A stretch of DNA of 64,000 nucleotides, taken from contig JAIOJX010000004.1 in assembly GCA_022376925.1 (NCBI GenBank), forward strand, positions 126,195,123 through 126,259,122, written 5' to 3'. This DNA is from Tragulus kanchil (Eukaryota > Chordata > Mammalia > Artiodactyla > Tragulidae). Shown here piece after piece: positions 1 to 10,679 of the stretch. Position 1 is the stretch's first letter; each line of letters starts with the position of its first letter. Both the position numbers and the translations under genes were made by a program. A model generated the notes under the pieces. It did no database searches, had not been told where the DNA came from, and saw nothing but the letters and a program-made list of their open reading frames with translations.

Positions 1-1313
1 AATATTCAGCTGTTAATATTTTGCCACATTTATCTTATTACATCAGGAACATCTCCTAAATAGTCATGTATGTGTCTCTTAAAAATGAGGACATCTTTCT
101 TACATAAAAGAGTAAAATTATAAAGTTCACTAGATCTCATTTTCATATGATACTATTATCTAATCTACAGTGTATTATCAAATTTAGCCAGTTATCTCTA
201 CAATGTCTTTTTTAACAGTTTTATTTTTCCTGATCCTGAAGTTTTATGGCTTTTTACTTTAACAAGTCTGCTGACTCCAAGGTTAGGAAAGTGTTCTATA
301 TTTCCCTCTACAAGGTTTGTTGTTTTACTGTTAACATTTGGACCTACAACCCACAGGGAACTGATTTTTTATGTATCATGTGAGTTGGTGGCCAGAGTTT
401 AGCTTTTACCATGTGTGTATCTGCCTGACACAACACCATTTATTTATAAGACCATTGTAAATGGCCTTGCTACAGTTTACCATTACATTTTTCAAAAATT
501 GTTTTTTATTAATATTTCACATATATACATTTGCACTTATTTTTTGAATCTACTGCTCTATTGAAACACTCTGTCCAACTTTGGGCAAAAACAATAGTGT
601 GTTATTTACTATGTTGCTCATTACTTGTTTAGTATGTACCTTTATAACAGGTTTGGATATCTGCTAAATAAGACTTTGAACTTTGTTCTTCTAAAATACC
701 TTAGCTGTTATTTGTCGTTTACTCTTACATATGTAATTGTTAAACTGGGTTATTAATTTAGAAAGAAACAAGTATGATATTTATTAGAATTACATTGAAA
801 GTATTGATTAATTTAGTGAGAGTTATCTTTTCAGGTTTAGAACTTCTAACCTATGAAATGACATGTGCCTTGTTTACTTTGCTCTTCTTTTATTTCTTTG
901 TTTTGTAGTTTTCTATGTAGAGATTTTATAAATTTCTATGCACATATAGTCCCATGTATTTAACATTTTAATTGGTCATGTAGCTACTAATCTTTCTAAA
1001 TTTACCAGTTTTTAATTTTTATTGTGAAAACAGTACTTGCAGAGAAGTTGCAAGAATAGTGCCAAGTACTCCTAAAATATTCAGCTGTTAATATTTTGCC
1101 ACATTTATCTTATTACATCAGGAACATCTCCTAAATAGTCATGTATGTGTCTCTTAAAAATGAGGACATCTTTCTTACATAAAAGAGTAAAATTATAAAG
1201 TTCACTAGATCTCATTTTCATATGATACTATTATCTAATCTACAGTGTATTATCAAATTTAGCCAGTTATCTCTACAATGTCTTTTTTAACAGTTTTATT
1301 TTTCCTGATCCTG
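1..1313. repeat. Tandem overlap duplication 1 (copies 1-238 and 1076-1313)
   Basis: Bases 1-238 recur at 1076-1313 (offset 1075) with no difference noticed. The first copy is cut by the window edge, so the true unit is longer. Downstream of the shared end the two diverge completely (position 239 against 1314). This is the first of 21 similar duplications. Confidence 0.93.
245..1000 (-). mobile_element. Old L1 fragment, antisense
   Basis: Phrases near 340-480 (an 'accatttattt' block after a 'tatgtatcatgtgag' block) resemble the antisense of L1 ORF2 as I remember it. The match is diverged and the limits are approximate. No open frame survives. The rest of the stretch is AT-rich DNA with no gene signal. 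Confidence 0.4.
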
Positions 1314-1700
1314 TCAAGGATCACACATTATATCTAGTTGTAATATCTCCTTAGTCTCTTCTGAGCTGGAATAGATCGTCAACCTTTCTTATTCAGAAAA
1401 ATGGAATTTTAGAGGTGTACATGGCAATTGTTTTGTGAGTAGCTCTCAGTTTTTGTTTGAGTACTTCCTATGATTTAATTCAGATTATTAAGATGCCATA
1501 TAAGACCATATAAATGGTGTAGCCTTCTCAGTGGGTAACAGTAGGAGAAATATGATGCCAGTTTGTGTCATTATTGATTATATGAATCTTTAGTCATAGG
1601 TGAATAATTTCCATACTCCTGTCTCAGCAATTGATGGATCAATACATATATATCATTGGAAAACTTATACAATACATGAACAAAATTATTCATCAACTTA
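1020..1700. mobile_element. Old L1M-type 3' region
   Basis: The run around 1310-1500, with 'cctgtcaaggatcacacatt' and 'cttagtctcttctgagctgg', resembles the 3' part of old L1M elements. It is strongly diverged, so subfamily and orientation are not assigned. Part of it (1076-1313) is duplicated at the window start. Confidence 0.4.
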
Positions 1701-1704
1701 CCGT

Positions 1705-2010
1705 AATGGAAATTTTTAGAACATTTTACCCCATAGCAGCAGAATTCTAATTTTCTTCAAGTGCATGTGGAGCAATTATCAGGCTAGACCATGTTCTGGG
1801 TTAGAAACAAATCTCAAATAATTTTAAAGAATTAAAATAATTAAATTTAAAAATATTCTATAAATCTACAGAGTGTGTTCCTTGATCAAAATTGAATACA
1901 TTTATAATTAATAATGGAATTTTACCTTAAAAATCCTTAAATATTTGAAAAGTAAATAGTAAGCTTGTAAAGCATCTATGAGTCAAAGAAGAAATCACAG
2001 TTATTTTCAT
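1705..2010 (+). mobile_element. L1 ORF2 fragment, plus strand
   Basis: The stretch from 'agaacattttacccca' to 'gagtcaaagaagaaatcac' follows the linker region of L1 ORF2 between endonuclease and reverse transcriptase, with stops and deletions. It is a dead fragment. From 2010 the L1 match is lost. Confidence 0.6.
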
Positions 2011-2825
2011 AGTCAGCTCATCTGCTTGAACTCAGGCATTCGTGTCTTTTGCCCTTTGGCTTGAAAGATACATACCTGTTATATTCCAGGAATATTAAGG
2101 TGATAAAATACGGTGTTTGAGTGGAAAATTTCCTTTTCTTAGAATATAATTATTGAGGTAAGCATTCTTCATTATGCAGCTTCTAATTTATTAGAAAAAT
2201 AATGCATTACATGTATGGAAATGCTTTTTCTAACATTAGTTTAAGAGCATGATGCAAACTAGAATTATACAGTTGACAAACAGCAGAAGCCAAAGACCTT
2301 GAAAGTGGTTATATATAAAAAAGTAAAGCCATCCAAACAAAACAAAACAAAATCTCTGTAAATCTTCCCATGACCACTGTTTGAGGCTATGCTTCACTTA
2401 CGAGATGAAAAATCATGGCATCTCATAGTGATTTTTGCTTTGTGTGCACACATAAAAATTGTTGAATTTTTTCCATTTCAGTTTTGTCCATTCTCGAGGA
2501 GTAACACAAGGTTATGAGGAGAAAGTCAATTTTATTCTCAGAATGAAGGAATGAATAGGTCTCTCAAGGGTAACCAGAAAGCATGCCTAGAAGAATTCAG
2601 TGATAACTAAACTGAGAGAGATATTGAATGAAACTGGAAAGAAAATCAGGGAAAGCAATCTTGCTAGCAACAGACTATAATGAAGTGGATGCAGTGAGAA
2701 TGAGATAAAATTGAAAGTACCCACGTACAAAGCCAAAAGATGAGGAAAATATGATTAATTATAGAAATAAGATCAGGTGGCAGGCAAGGATTGAATCTTT
2801 ATTGACAGCATTGCTAAAATTGAAT
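2010..2825. other. Unrecognised AT-rich stretch
   Basis: I recognise no gene, RNA or repeat family here. The DNA is AT-rich with short A-runs. It ends where a half-palindrome L1 piece begins. Confidence 0.4.
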
Positions 2826-2990
2826 GTAGGTGGGTGAGGTGGGTGAGGTTCATCCACATCATTGCAAATGACCCAATATTGGTTCTTTTTATTTCTTCCC
2901 CAAAGTGGTCTACAGATTCAGTGCAATCCCTATCAAACTACCAATGGCATTTTTCACAGAAATATAATAAAACAGTACACATTGTATGGA
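2826..2990 (+). mobile_element. Chimeric L1 piece: inverted 3' segment joined to ORF2
   Basis: Bases 2826-2890 are the reverse complement of an L1 3' segment ('gtcatttgtaatgatgtgga' type). They run straight into sense L1 ORF2 sequence to about 2985. The same join recurs at 3941-4100 with a few base changes, so this is a diverged relative and not part of the near-identical tile duplications. A 66-codon frame starting at 2834 is an artefact of it. Confidence 0.6.
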
Positions 2991-3107
2991 GACAGATCTT
3001 CTGTTCTCTATGTGGTAACATAAGATTGTGTTAAGACTGTGGTAAGATTGTGGTTACAGAGGCTGGATTTACACAGATGTGCGTACATTCATACATGTGT
3101 TGCTGTT

Positions 3108-3425
3108 CAAATTGCTAATTTGTATTGATTCTTTGTGACGGCATGGACTAGAGCATGCCTGCCTGGCTCACCTGTCCTTCACTATCTCCTCGAGTTTGAT
3201 CAAATTCATGTCTACTGAGTTATTGATACTATTTAACCTCTGCTGCTCCCTTCTCCTCTTGCCTTCAATCTTTCCCAGCATCAGGGTCATTCCCAGTGAG
3301 TTAGCTCTTCTCATCAGGTGGCCAAAAACATTGAAGCTTCATCTTCATCATCAGTCCTTCCAGTGAATATTCAGAGTGGATTTCCATTTGGATTGACTGG
3401 TTTGATGTGTACATATCACAATTTA
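3108..3425 (-). mobile_element. BovB (RTE) LINE fragment
   Basis: Features typical of antisense BovB are present: 'cttcaatctttcccagcatc', 'tcttctcatcaggtggccaa' and 'catcagtccttccagtgaat'. BovB is a reverse-transcriptase LINE abundant in ruminants. This is a short 3' piece with no coding capacity. Its last 90 bases are repeated at 4461-4555 by the tile duplication. Confidence 0.75.
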
Positions 3426-5554
3426 GAGTATGGTGGCTGAGGAGGTGAGTTGGAGAGAAGCAGACAGATACGGAGTCTGGGTGTCAATAATAGGCAAGAA
3501 ATGGGTGAACAGAAACTGAAAGAGTCAGTGTGAGATAATGTCAGATTAAGGTTCTACCACAAAGGAAAAATTAAGATATGAATAATTATGAATCGGAGCA
3601 TTTAAAGATAGATTTATTTATCTAGTATACAGAAGTGAATAGTTAAAAAACAAGAAGGAACCTGGAATAAACTTACCTAAGGAGTCAAAGACCTGTACTC
3701 AGAAAACTATAAAACACTGATGAAAGAAATCAAAGATGACACAGACAGATGGAGAGATACATCACGTTCTTGGATTGGAAGAGTCAATATTTTGAAAATG
3801 TTCAATATGTAGGTTCACCTGCACCATTATATACAATATGTACATATACAATATGTACATATATATACACAATCTAGAAAATTACTTAACCATAAAAAGG
3901 AACAAAACTGGGTCATTTGTAATGATTTGGATGAAGTGAGGTGAGGTGGGTGAGGTTCATCCACATCATTACAAATGACCCAATATTGGTTCTTTTCATT
4001 TCTCCCCCAAAGTGGTCTACAGATTCAGTGCAATCCCTATCAAACTACCAATGGCATTTTTCACAGAAATATAATAAAACAGTACACATTGTATGGAAAT
4101 GTAATTGCCAAAGCAGTCTTAAACAGTGAAGGAGGCAGCTGGAGGAGAAGACAGCATTCCTCTCCCAAGCCAGAGCAATCTTGAGAAAGAAAAATGGAGC
4201 TGGAAGAAACAGGCTTCCCAACTTCAGACTACACGACAAAGCTACAGTAATCAAGACAATATGATACTGGCACAAAAACAGAAATATAGTTCAGTGGAAC
4301 AGGATAGAAAATGCAGAGTTAAACCCCCGCACCTATGAACACCTAGTCTATGACAAAGAAGCAAGAATATACAGTGGAGAAAAGACAGCCTCTTCAATAA
4401 GTTGTGCTGGTAAAACTAGAGAGCTACAAAAAATTCCCATTGGGATTGATTTTTGGTTTGAGCTTCAGCTTCATCATCAGTCCTTCCAGTGAATATTCAG
4501 AGTGGATTTCCATTTGGATTGACTGGTTTGATGTGTACATATCACAATTTAGAGTATGGTGGCTGAGGAGGTGAGTTGGAGAGAAGCAGACAGATACGGA
4601 GTCTGGGTGTCAATAATAGGCAAGAAATGGGTGAACAGAAACTGAAAGAGTCAGTGTGAGATAATGTCAGATTAAGGTTCTACCACAAAGGAAAAATTAA
4701 GATATGAATAATTATGAATCGGAGCATTTAAAGATAGATTTATTTATCTAGTATACAGAAGTGAATAGTTAAAAAACAAGAAGGAACCTGGAATAAACTT
4801 ACCTAAGGAGTCAAAGACCTGTACTCAGAAAACTATAAAACACTGATGAAAGAAATCAAAGATGACACAGACAGATGGAGAGATACATCACGTTCTTGGA
4901 TTGGAAGAGTCAATATTTTGAAAATGTTCAATATGTAGGTTCACCTGCACCATTATATACAATATGTACATATACAATATGTACATATATATACACAATC
5001 TAGAAAATTACTTAACCATAAAAAGGAACAAAACTGGGTCATTTGTAATGATTTGGATGAAGTGAGGTGAGGTGGGTGAGGTTCATCCACATCATTACAA
5101 ATGACCCAATATTGGTTCTTTTCATTTCTCCCCCAAAGTGGTCTACAGATTCAGTGCAATCCCTATCAAACTACCAATGGCATTTTTCACAGAAATATAA
5201 TAAAACAGTACACATTGTATGGAAATGTAATTGCCAAAGCAGTCTTAAACAGTGAAGGAGGCAGCTGGAGGAGAAGACAGCATTCCTCTCCCAAGCCAGA
5301 GCAATCTTGAGAAAGAAAAATGGAGCTGGAAGAAACAGGCTTCCCAACTTCAGACTACACGACAAAGCTACAGTAATCAAGACAATATGATACTGGCACA
5401 AAAACAGAAATATAGTTCAGTGGAACAGGATAGAAAATGCAGAGTTAAACCCCCGCACCTATGAACACCTAGTCTATGACAAAGAAGCAAGAATATACAG
5501 TGGAGAAAAGACAGCCTCTTCAATAAGTTGTGCTGGTAAAACTAGAGAGCTACA
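3335..5554. repeat. Tandem overlap duplication 2 (3335-4428 and 4461-5554)
   Basis: Two near-identical 1094-base copies lie at offset 1126. The 32-base filler 4429-4460 belongs to neither copy. Each copy runs from the end of a BovB piece through rearranged L1. The first bases differ slightly ('gcttcatcttc' against 'gcttcagcttc'). Confidence 0.96.
3808..3997 (-). repeat. Palindromic L1-derived module, reverse orientation
   Basis: This stretch sits inside sense L1 ORF2 and is the reverse complement of the module at 7475-7660, with changes. It contains two arms near 3897-3938 and 3957-3997 that pair with each other around a 'gtgaggtgaggtgggtgagg' loop. The L1 ORF2 text resumes directly after it. 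It recurs at 4934-5123 in the tile duplication. Confidence 0.75.
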
Positions 5555-7378
5555 TATAAGAGAATGAAATAGAATACCGCCTAACACCATACACAAAATA
5601 AACTGAAAATGGATTAAATGTAAGACCAAACACTATAAAATGCTTAGGGGAAGACATAGGAAAAAACACTCTTTGACATAAATCACAGCAAGGTCTTTTT
5701 GACCCATGTCTTAGAGTAATGAAAAAAAGAAGAAACAAACAAATGGGACCTAATTAAGTTTAAAAGCTTCTGCATTGCAAATGAAACCATAAACAAAAGA
5801 AAATAAAACCCTCAGAATGGGAGAAAATATTTGCAAATGAAGCAACTGACAAGATATTAACATAAAAAATATACAGACAGCTTATGAAGTTTAACATCAA
5901 AACAACAAACAACCCAATCAAAAATGGATGTCTAAATGGACCTTTCTCCAAAGAAGATAAACACATGGCCAAGAGGTAAATGAAAAGATGTGCAAAGTCA
6001 CTAGTTATTAGAGAAATGCTAATCAAAACTGCAATGAAGTATCACCTTACACAGGTCATAATGACCATCATCAAAAAATCAACAAACAATAAATGCTAGA
6101 GAGGTTGTGGAGAAAAGGGAACACTTGCACTATTGGTGGAAATGTTAATTGGTACAGTCACTGCAGAGAACACTATGGAGGTTCCTTAAAAAACTAAAAA
6201 TAGAACTCCTATGTGAGCCAACAATCCCACTACTAACATGCTCAGATAAAATCATAATTCTAAAAGACACACGCATGCTAATGTTCACTGCAGCACTATG
6301 GAGGTTCCATTGCCAAAGCAGTCTTAAACAGTGAAGGAGGCAGCTGGAGGAGAAGACAGCATTCCTCTCCCAAGCCAGAGCAATCTTGAGAAAGAAAAAT
6401 GGAGCTGGAAGAAACAGGCTTCCCAACTTCAGACTACACGACAAAGCTACAGTAATCAAGACAATATGATACTGGCACAAAAACAGAAATATAGTTCAGT
6501 GGAACAGGATAGAAAATGCAGAGTTAAACCCCCGCACCTATGAACACCTAGTCTATGACAAAGAAGCAAGAATATACAGTGGAGAAAAGACAGCCTCTTC
6601 AATAAGTTGTGCTGGTAAAACTAGAGAGCTACATATAAGAGAATGAAATAGAATACCGCCTAACACCATACACAAAATAAACTGAAAATGGATTAAATGT
6701 AAGACCAAACACTATAAAATGCTTAGGGGAAGACATAGGAAAAAACACTCTTTGACATAAATCACAGCAAGGTCTTTTTGACCCATGTCTTAGAGTAATG
6801 AAAAAAAAAGAAGAAACAAACAAATGGGACCTAATTAAGTTTAAAAGCTTCTGCATTGCAAATGAAACCATAAACAAAAGAAAATAAAACCCTCAGAATG
6901 GGAGAAAATATTTGCAAATGAAGCAACTGACAAGATATTAACATAAAAAATATACAGACAGCTTATGAAGTTTAACATCAAAACAACAAACAACCCAATC
7001 AAAAATGGATGTCTAAATGGACCTTTCTCCAAAGAAGATAAACACATGGCCAAGAGGTAAATGAAAAGATGTGCAAAGTCACTAGTTATTAGAGAAATGC
7101 TAATCAAAACTGCAATGAAGTATCACCTTACACAGGTCATAATGACCATCATCAAAAAATCAACAAACAATAAATGCTAGAGAGGTTGTGGAGAAAAGGG
7201 AACACTTGCACTATTGGTGGAAATGTTAATTGGTACAGTCACTGCAGAGAACACTATGGAGGTTCCTTAAAAAACTAAAAATAGAACTCCTATGTGAGCC
7301 AACAATCCCACTACTAACATGCTCAGATAAAATCATAATTCTAAAAGACACACGCATGCTAATGTTCACTGCAGCACT
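5230..7378. repeat. Tandem overlap duplication 3 (5230-6297 and 6309-7378)
   Basis: Near-identical copies lie at offset 1079, rising to 1081 after a 2-base difference in an A-run near 6800. Filler is 6298-6308. Because this overlaps duplication 2, the stretch matching 4104-4428 exists three times (from 4104, 5230 and 6309). Confidence 0.96.
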
Positions 7379-7474
7379 GTTTGCAATATCCAGGACATGG
7401 AAACAGCTTAAATATCCATCAAGAGAGGAATGAATAAGAAGATTTGGTACATATATACAGTGGAGTATTTCTTA

Positions 7475-7660
7475 ACCATAAAAAGAACCAATATCAGGTC
7501 ATTTGTAATGATGTGGATCAACCTCACCCACCTCATCTCACTCACCTCATCCAAATCATTACAAATGACCCAATTAATTCCTTTTTATGGTTAAGTAATT
7601 TTCTAGATTCTGTATATATATATATATACAGAATCTAGAAAAATGGTGCAGGTGAACCTA
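7475..7660 (+). repeat. Palindromic L1-derived module, forward orientation
   Basis: Arms at 7475-7527 and 7545-7596 are imperfect reverse complements: 'aaaagaaccaatatc...gtcatttgtaatgatgtgga' pairs with 'tcattacaaatgaccc...ctttttatgg'. A second, perfect 44-base palindrome follows at 7599-7642. The arms derive from the end of L1 ORF2, folded back on itself. The module recurs at 8595-8776. Confidence 0.75.
7599..7642. repeat. Perfect 44-base AT palindrome
   Basis: The 22-base arms meet between 7620 and 7621. Each arm holds TTCTAGATTCTG followed by an alternating TA run. The second tile copy is at 8715-8758. It can form a cruciform or hairpin, and could also be a polymerase or read artefact. 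Confidence 0.9.
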
Positions 7661-7967
7661 TTTACTGGGCAGGAATAGAGATGCAGACATAGAGAATGAA
7701 CATGTGATAGTGAGGTGGGAAGAGGAGGATGGAGAATTGGGAGATTAGGACTGACATATATATACTACCATGTGTAAAATAGATAGCTAGTAGGAAGTTG
7801 CTGTGTAACACAGGAAGTTCAGCTCAGTGCTCTGTGGACTCACAGGGGTGAGATGTCGGAGAGGGAGGTTCAGAAGGGTGGGGATATATATAGAGAGCTG
7901 ATTTAGCTCATTGTATAGCAACTGCTAACACAACATTATAAATTAATTATATTCCAATAAAAAATGA

Positions 7968-8384
7968 GAGCGAAAAATCCTATGTTGTCAAAGCTTGTTA
8001 ATATTTTGAATGTTGAGGTGTTCTGAGGAAAGCATTTATAATTCTGATGTGAACAATGTAACTAATAAAATATTTACTTGGGTCACACACAGCTGAAGAT
8101 AAATCTTTTATTAAAAATAATTTGTATGTTTAGATTCATTGTGCCTCATTAAGGTTTAAGAGAGAAGTATCACTTGCATTCAGGGCTTACTCATGCTCTG
8201 GGAATACTACCAAGCAAGCAGGAAAGAGTCTTTTTAGGAAGTCTTTAAGAGGTCATAAATTGTAACAGCTGCTTCACTTTTGGAAACCAGGACGGAAATA
8301 CAGGATACCCGTGTGCAGAAGGATTTTTAACTCAGCATCATTAGTACTCGTCACACCCAAGACTTTTGTCCCTATCATGAGTTA
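7968..8384. other. Unrecognised stretch after the L1 end
   Basis: I see no gene or known repeat between the L1 3' end and the SINE at 8385. The same sequence is repeated at 9084-9500. Confidence 0.5.
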
Positions 8385-8575
8385 AGTGTTAGTCACTCAG
8401 TTGTGTCCAACTCTCTGCGACCCCATGGACTGTAGCCCACAAGGCTCCTCTCCATGGGTTTCTCCAGGCAAGAACTGGAGTGGTTGCCATGCCCTGCTCC
8501 AGGGAATCTTCTGACCCAGGGATAGAACCCAGGTCTTCTGCACTACAGGCAGATTCTTTACCATCTGAGCCACCA
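8385..8575 (-). mobile_element. Bov-tA SINE, copy one
   Basis: The antisense Bov-tA pattern is present: 'gtccaactctctgcgacccc', 'atggactgtagcccac', and an ending 'ctgagccacca'. It is cut at its 5' end by the tile join. Confidence 0.9.
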
Positions 8576-9500
8576 AATTTGCTTAGGGAATGGCATAAAA
8601 GAACCAATATCAGGTCATTTGTAATGATGTGGATCAACCTCACCCACCTCATCTCACTCACCTCATCCAAATCATTACAAATGACCCAATTAATTCCTTT
8701 TTATGGTTAAGTAATTTTCTAGATTCTGTATATATATATATATACAGAATCTAGAAAAATGGTGCAGGTGAACCTATTTACTGGGCAGGAATAGAGATGC
8801 AGACATAGAGAATGAACATGTGATAGTGAGGTGGGAAGAGGAGGATGGAGAATTGGGAGATTAGGACTGACATATATATACTACCATGTGTAAAATAGAT
8901 AGCTAGTAGGAAGTTGCTGTGTAACACAGGAAGTTCAGCTCAGTGCTCTGTGGACTCACAGGGGTGAGATGTCGGAGAGGGAGGTTCAGAAGGGTGGGGA
9001 TATATATAGAGAGCTGATTTAGCTCATTGTATAGCAACTGCTAACACAACATTATAAATTAATTATATTCCAATAAAAAATGAGAGCGAAAAATCCTATG
9101 TTGTCAAAGCTTGTTAATATTTTGAATGTTGAGGTGTTCTGAGGAAAGCATTTATAATTCTGATGTGAACAATGTAACTAATAAAATATTTACTTGGGTC
9201 ACACACAGCTGAAGATAAATCTTTTATTAAAAATAATTTGTATGTTTAGATTCATTGTGCCTCATTAAGGTTTAAGAGAGAAGTATCACTTGCATTCAGG
9301 GCTTACTCATGCTCTGGGAATACTACCAAGCAAGCAGGAAAGAGTCTTTTTAGGAAGTCTTTAAGAGGTCATAAATTGTAACAGCTGCTTCACTTTTGGA
9401 AACCAGGACGGAAATACAGGATACCCGTGTGCAGAAGGATTTTTAACTCAGCATCATTAGTACTCGTCACACCCAAGACTTTTGTCCCTATCATGAGTTA

Positions 9501-9697
9501 AGTGTTAGTCACTCAGTTGTGTCCATCTCTTTACGACCCTCTGGACTTTAGCCCACAAGGCTCCTCTCTCCATGGGTTTCTCCAGGCAAGAACTGGAGTG
9601 GTTGCCATGCCCTGCTCCAGGGAATCTTCTGACCCAGGGATAGAACCCAGGTCTTCTGCACTACAGGCAGATTCTTTACCATCTGAGCCACCAGAGA
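9501..9697 (-). mobile_element. Bov-tA SINE, copy two
   Basis: This is the counterpart of 8385-8575 in the next tile. It reads 'gtccatctctttacgaccct' where copy one has 'gtccaactctctgcgacccc'. The end 'gccaccagagaagc' is intact here. Confidence 0.9.
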
Positions 9698-9717
9698 AGC
9701 TTTTGGTATATCCTCTA

Positions 9718-9935
9718 AGGGCCCCTAAAGTGGCACTAGTAGTTAAGAGCCCACCCACCAAGGCAGAAGATGTAAAAGACATGGGTTCGATCTCTGAATA
9801 ATGAAGATCTCCAGGAAGAGAGCATGGCAACCCACTCCAGAATTCTTGCCTGGAGAATCCTGTGGACAGAGGAGCCTAGAAGGCTACAATCCACAGGGTC
9901 GCAGAGAGTTGGACAGAATTGAAGTGACTCAGCAT
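9718..9935 (+). mobile_element. Bov SINE, plus strand
   Basis: The diverged SINE has a tRNA-like head ('gggttcgatctctga'). The body reads 'cactccagaattcttgcctg' and 'ggctacaatccacagggtcg'. Confidence 0.85.
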
Positions 9936-9966
9936 GCTTCTTTTACAGCTGGCTCCACTCTCCTAT

Positions 9967-10178
9967 GGGCATCCCAGGTGGTGTAGTGATCTGAAGGTCA
10001 ATATAGGAAGTGCAAGAAATGTGGGTTCTCTCCCTGGGTCAGGAAGATCCAGAAGCAGGAAATGGCAACCAAGTCCATCTTGGTCTGGAAAATTCCATGG
10101 GCAGAGGAGCCTGATGGGCTATAGTCCATGGGTTGCAAAGAGTTGGACACAAGTGAACACACACACACACACACACAC
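9967..10178 (+). mobile_element. Bov SINE with (CA)n tail
   Basis: The head is 'gggcatcccaggtggtgtag' and the body includes 'gggctatagtccatgggttg'. It ends in a CA microsatellite at about 10158-10178, the usual tail of Bov-tA copies. Confidence 0.85.
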
Positions 10179-10179
10179 A

Positions 10180-10555
10180 TCTATAGAATAAACTTGCTAA
10201 AAACATTTCCTGCTAGGCCTCTTTCACTTGATCCTCAAAGCCTTCGTCTAAACTAGCATGGCTTATAGTAAGGGGCCTCACAGTACAGCTCATGATTAGC
10301 TCTACAATCTAGTCATCATGACCTAACCTGAGTCTCCCCAGTGCTAGTGCTAGGCTTTCATTACGTGCTTTGAGCATCATCCTCATTCATCTGGAGCATT
10401 TTCCTCATATGTACATTTTTTTCTATTTCCCCAAATTTGGTTCCTACCTTACCATTTAATGAAGACTTCCTAGATCTCTCATTTTGTCCTAAGTTTGAGG
10501 GAATCATGACACTCCATTCACTGTGTTGTCATTGTTCTTTTTGATCTGGTTCCTT
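10180..10555. other. Unrecognised stretch
   Basis: No gene or named repeat recognised. It leads into the L2 end and may include more of the same old LINE. Confidence 0.4.
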
Positions 10556-10672
10556 GACTTGAATATAAAGGTTCCTTAAGGATAAGAACTCTCTTTTATT
10601 CATCTTTGTGTTTCCATTCCTTGGCACAGTAATTGGCCTGATAGGACACCCAATAAAAATTTATTGAATAAA
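10556..10672 (+). mobile_element. L2 LINE 3' end
   Basis: The pattern 'ttccttaaggataagaactc', 'catctttgtgtttcca', 'cttggcacagtaattgg' and 'caataaaaatttattgaata' is the conserved L2 3' tail. It is a truncated ancient insertion. Confidence 0.7.
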
Positions 10673-10679
10673 CAAGTAG

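Larger units (their letters stand above)
3650..7968 (+). mobile_element. Rearranged L1 (ORF2 C-terminal half to 3' end), plus strand
   Basis: From about 3650 the sequence follows L1 ORF2 (reverse transcriptase palm onward). The frame at 7230-7433 gives the C-terminal ORF2p pattern 'FLKKLKIELL...IPLL...MLMFTAALFAISRTWKQ'. Sequence then continues into an artiodactyl L1 3' UTR ending 'ccaataaaaaatgagag' near 7968. The element is broken by frameshifts, by an inserted inverted module at 3808-3997 and by a fold-back at 7475-7660. Raw length is inflated by two tile duplications (4461-5554 and 6309-7378). It encodes no working protein. Confidence 0.85.
7481..9693. repeat. Tandem overlap duplication 4 (7481-8575 and 8597-9693)
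   Basis: Copies lie at offset 1116 with filler 8576-8596. The copies are nearly identical except in the SINE near the end of copy one. Several mismatches lie between 8405 and 8455, where copy one is closer to the Bov-tA consensus than copy two (9520-9575). Confidence 0.95.
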
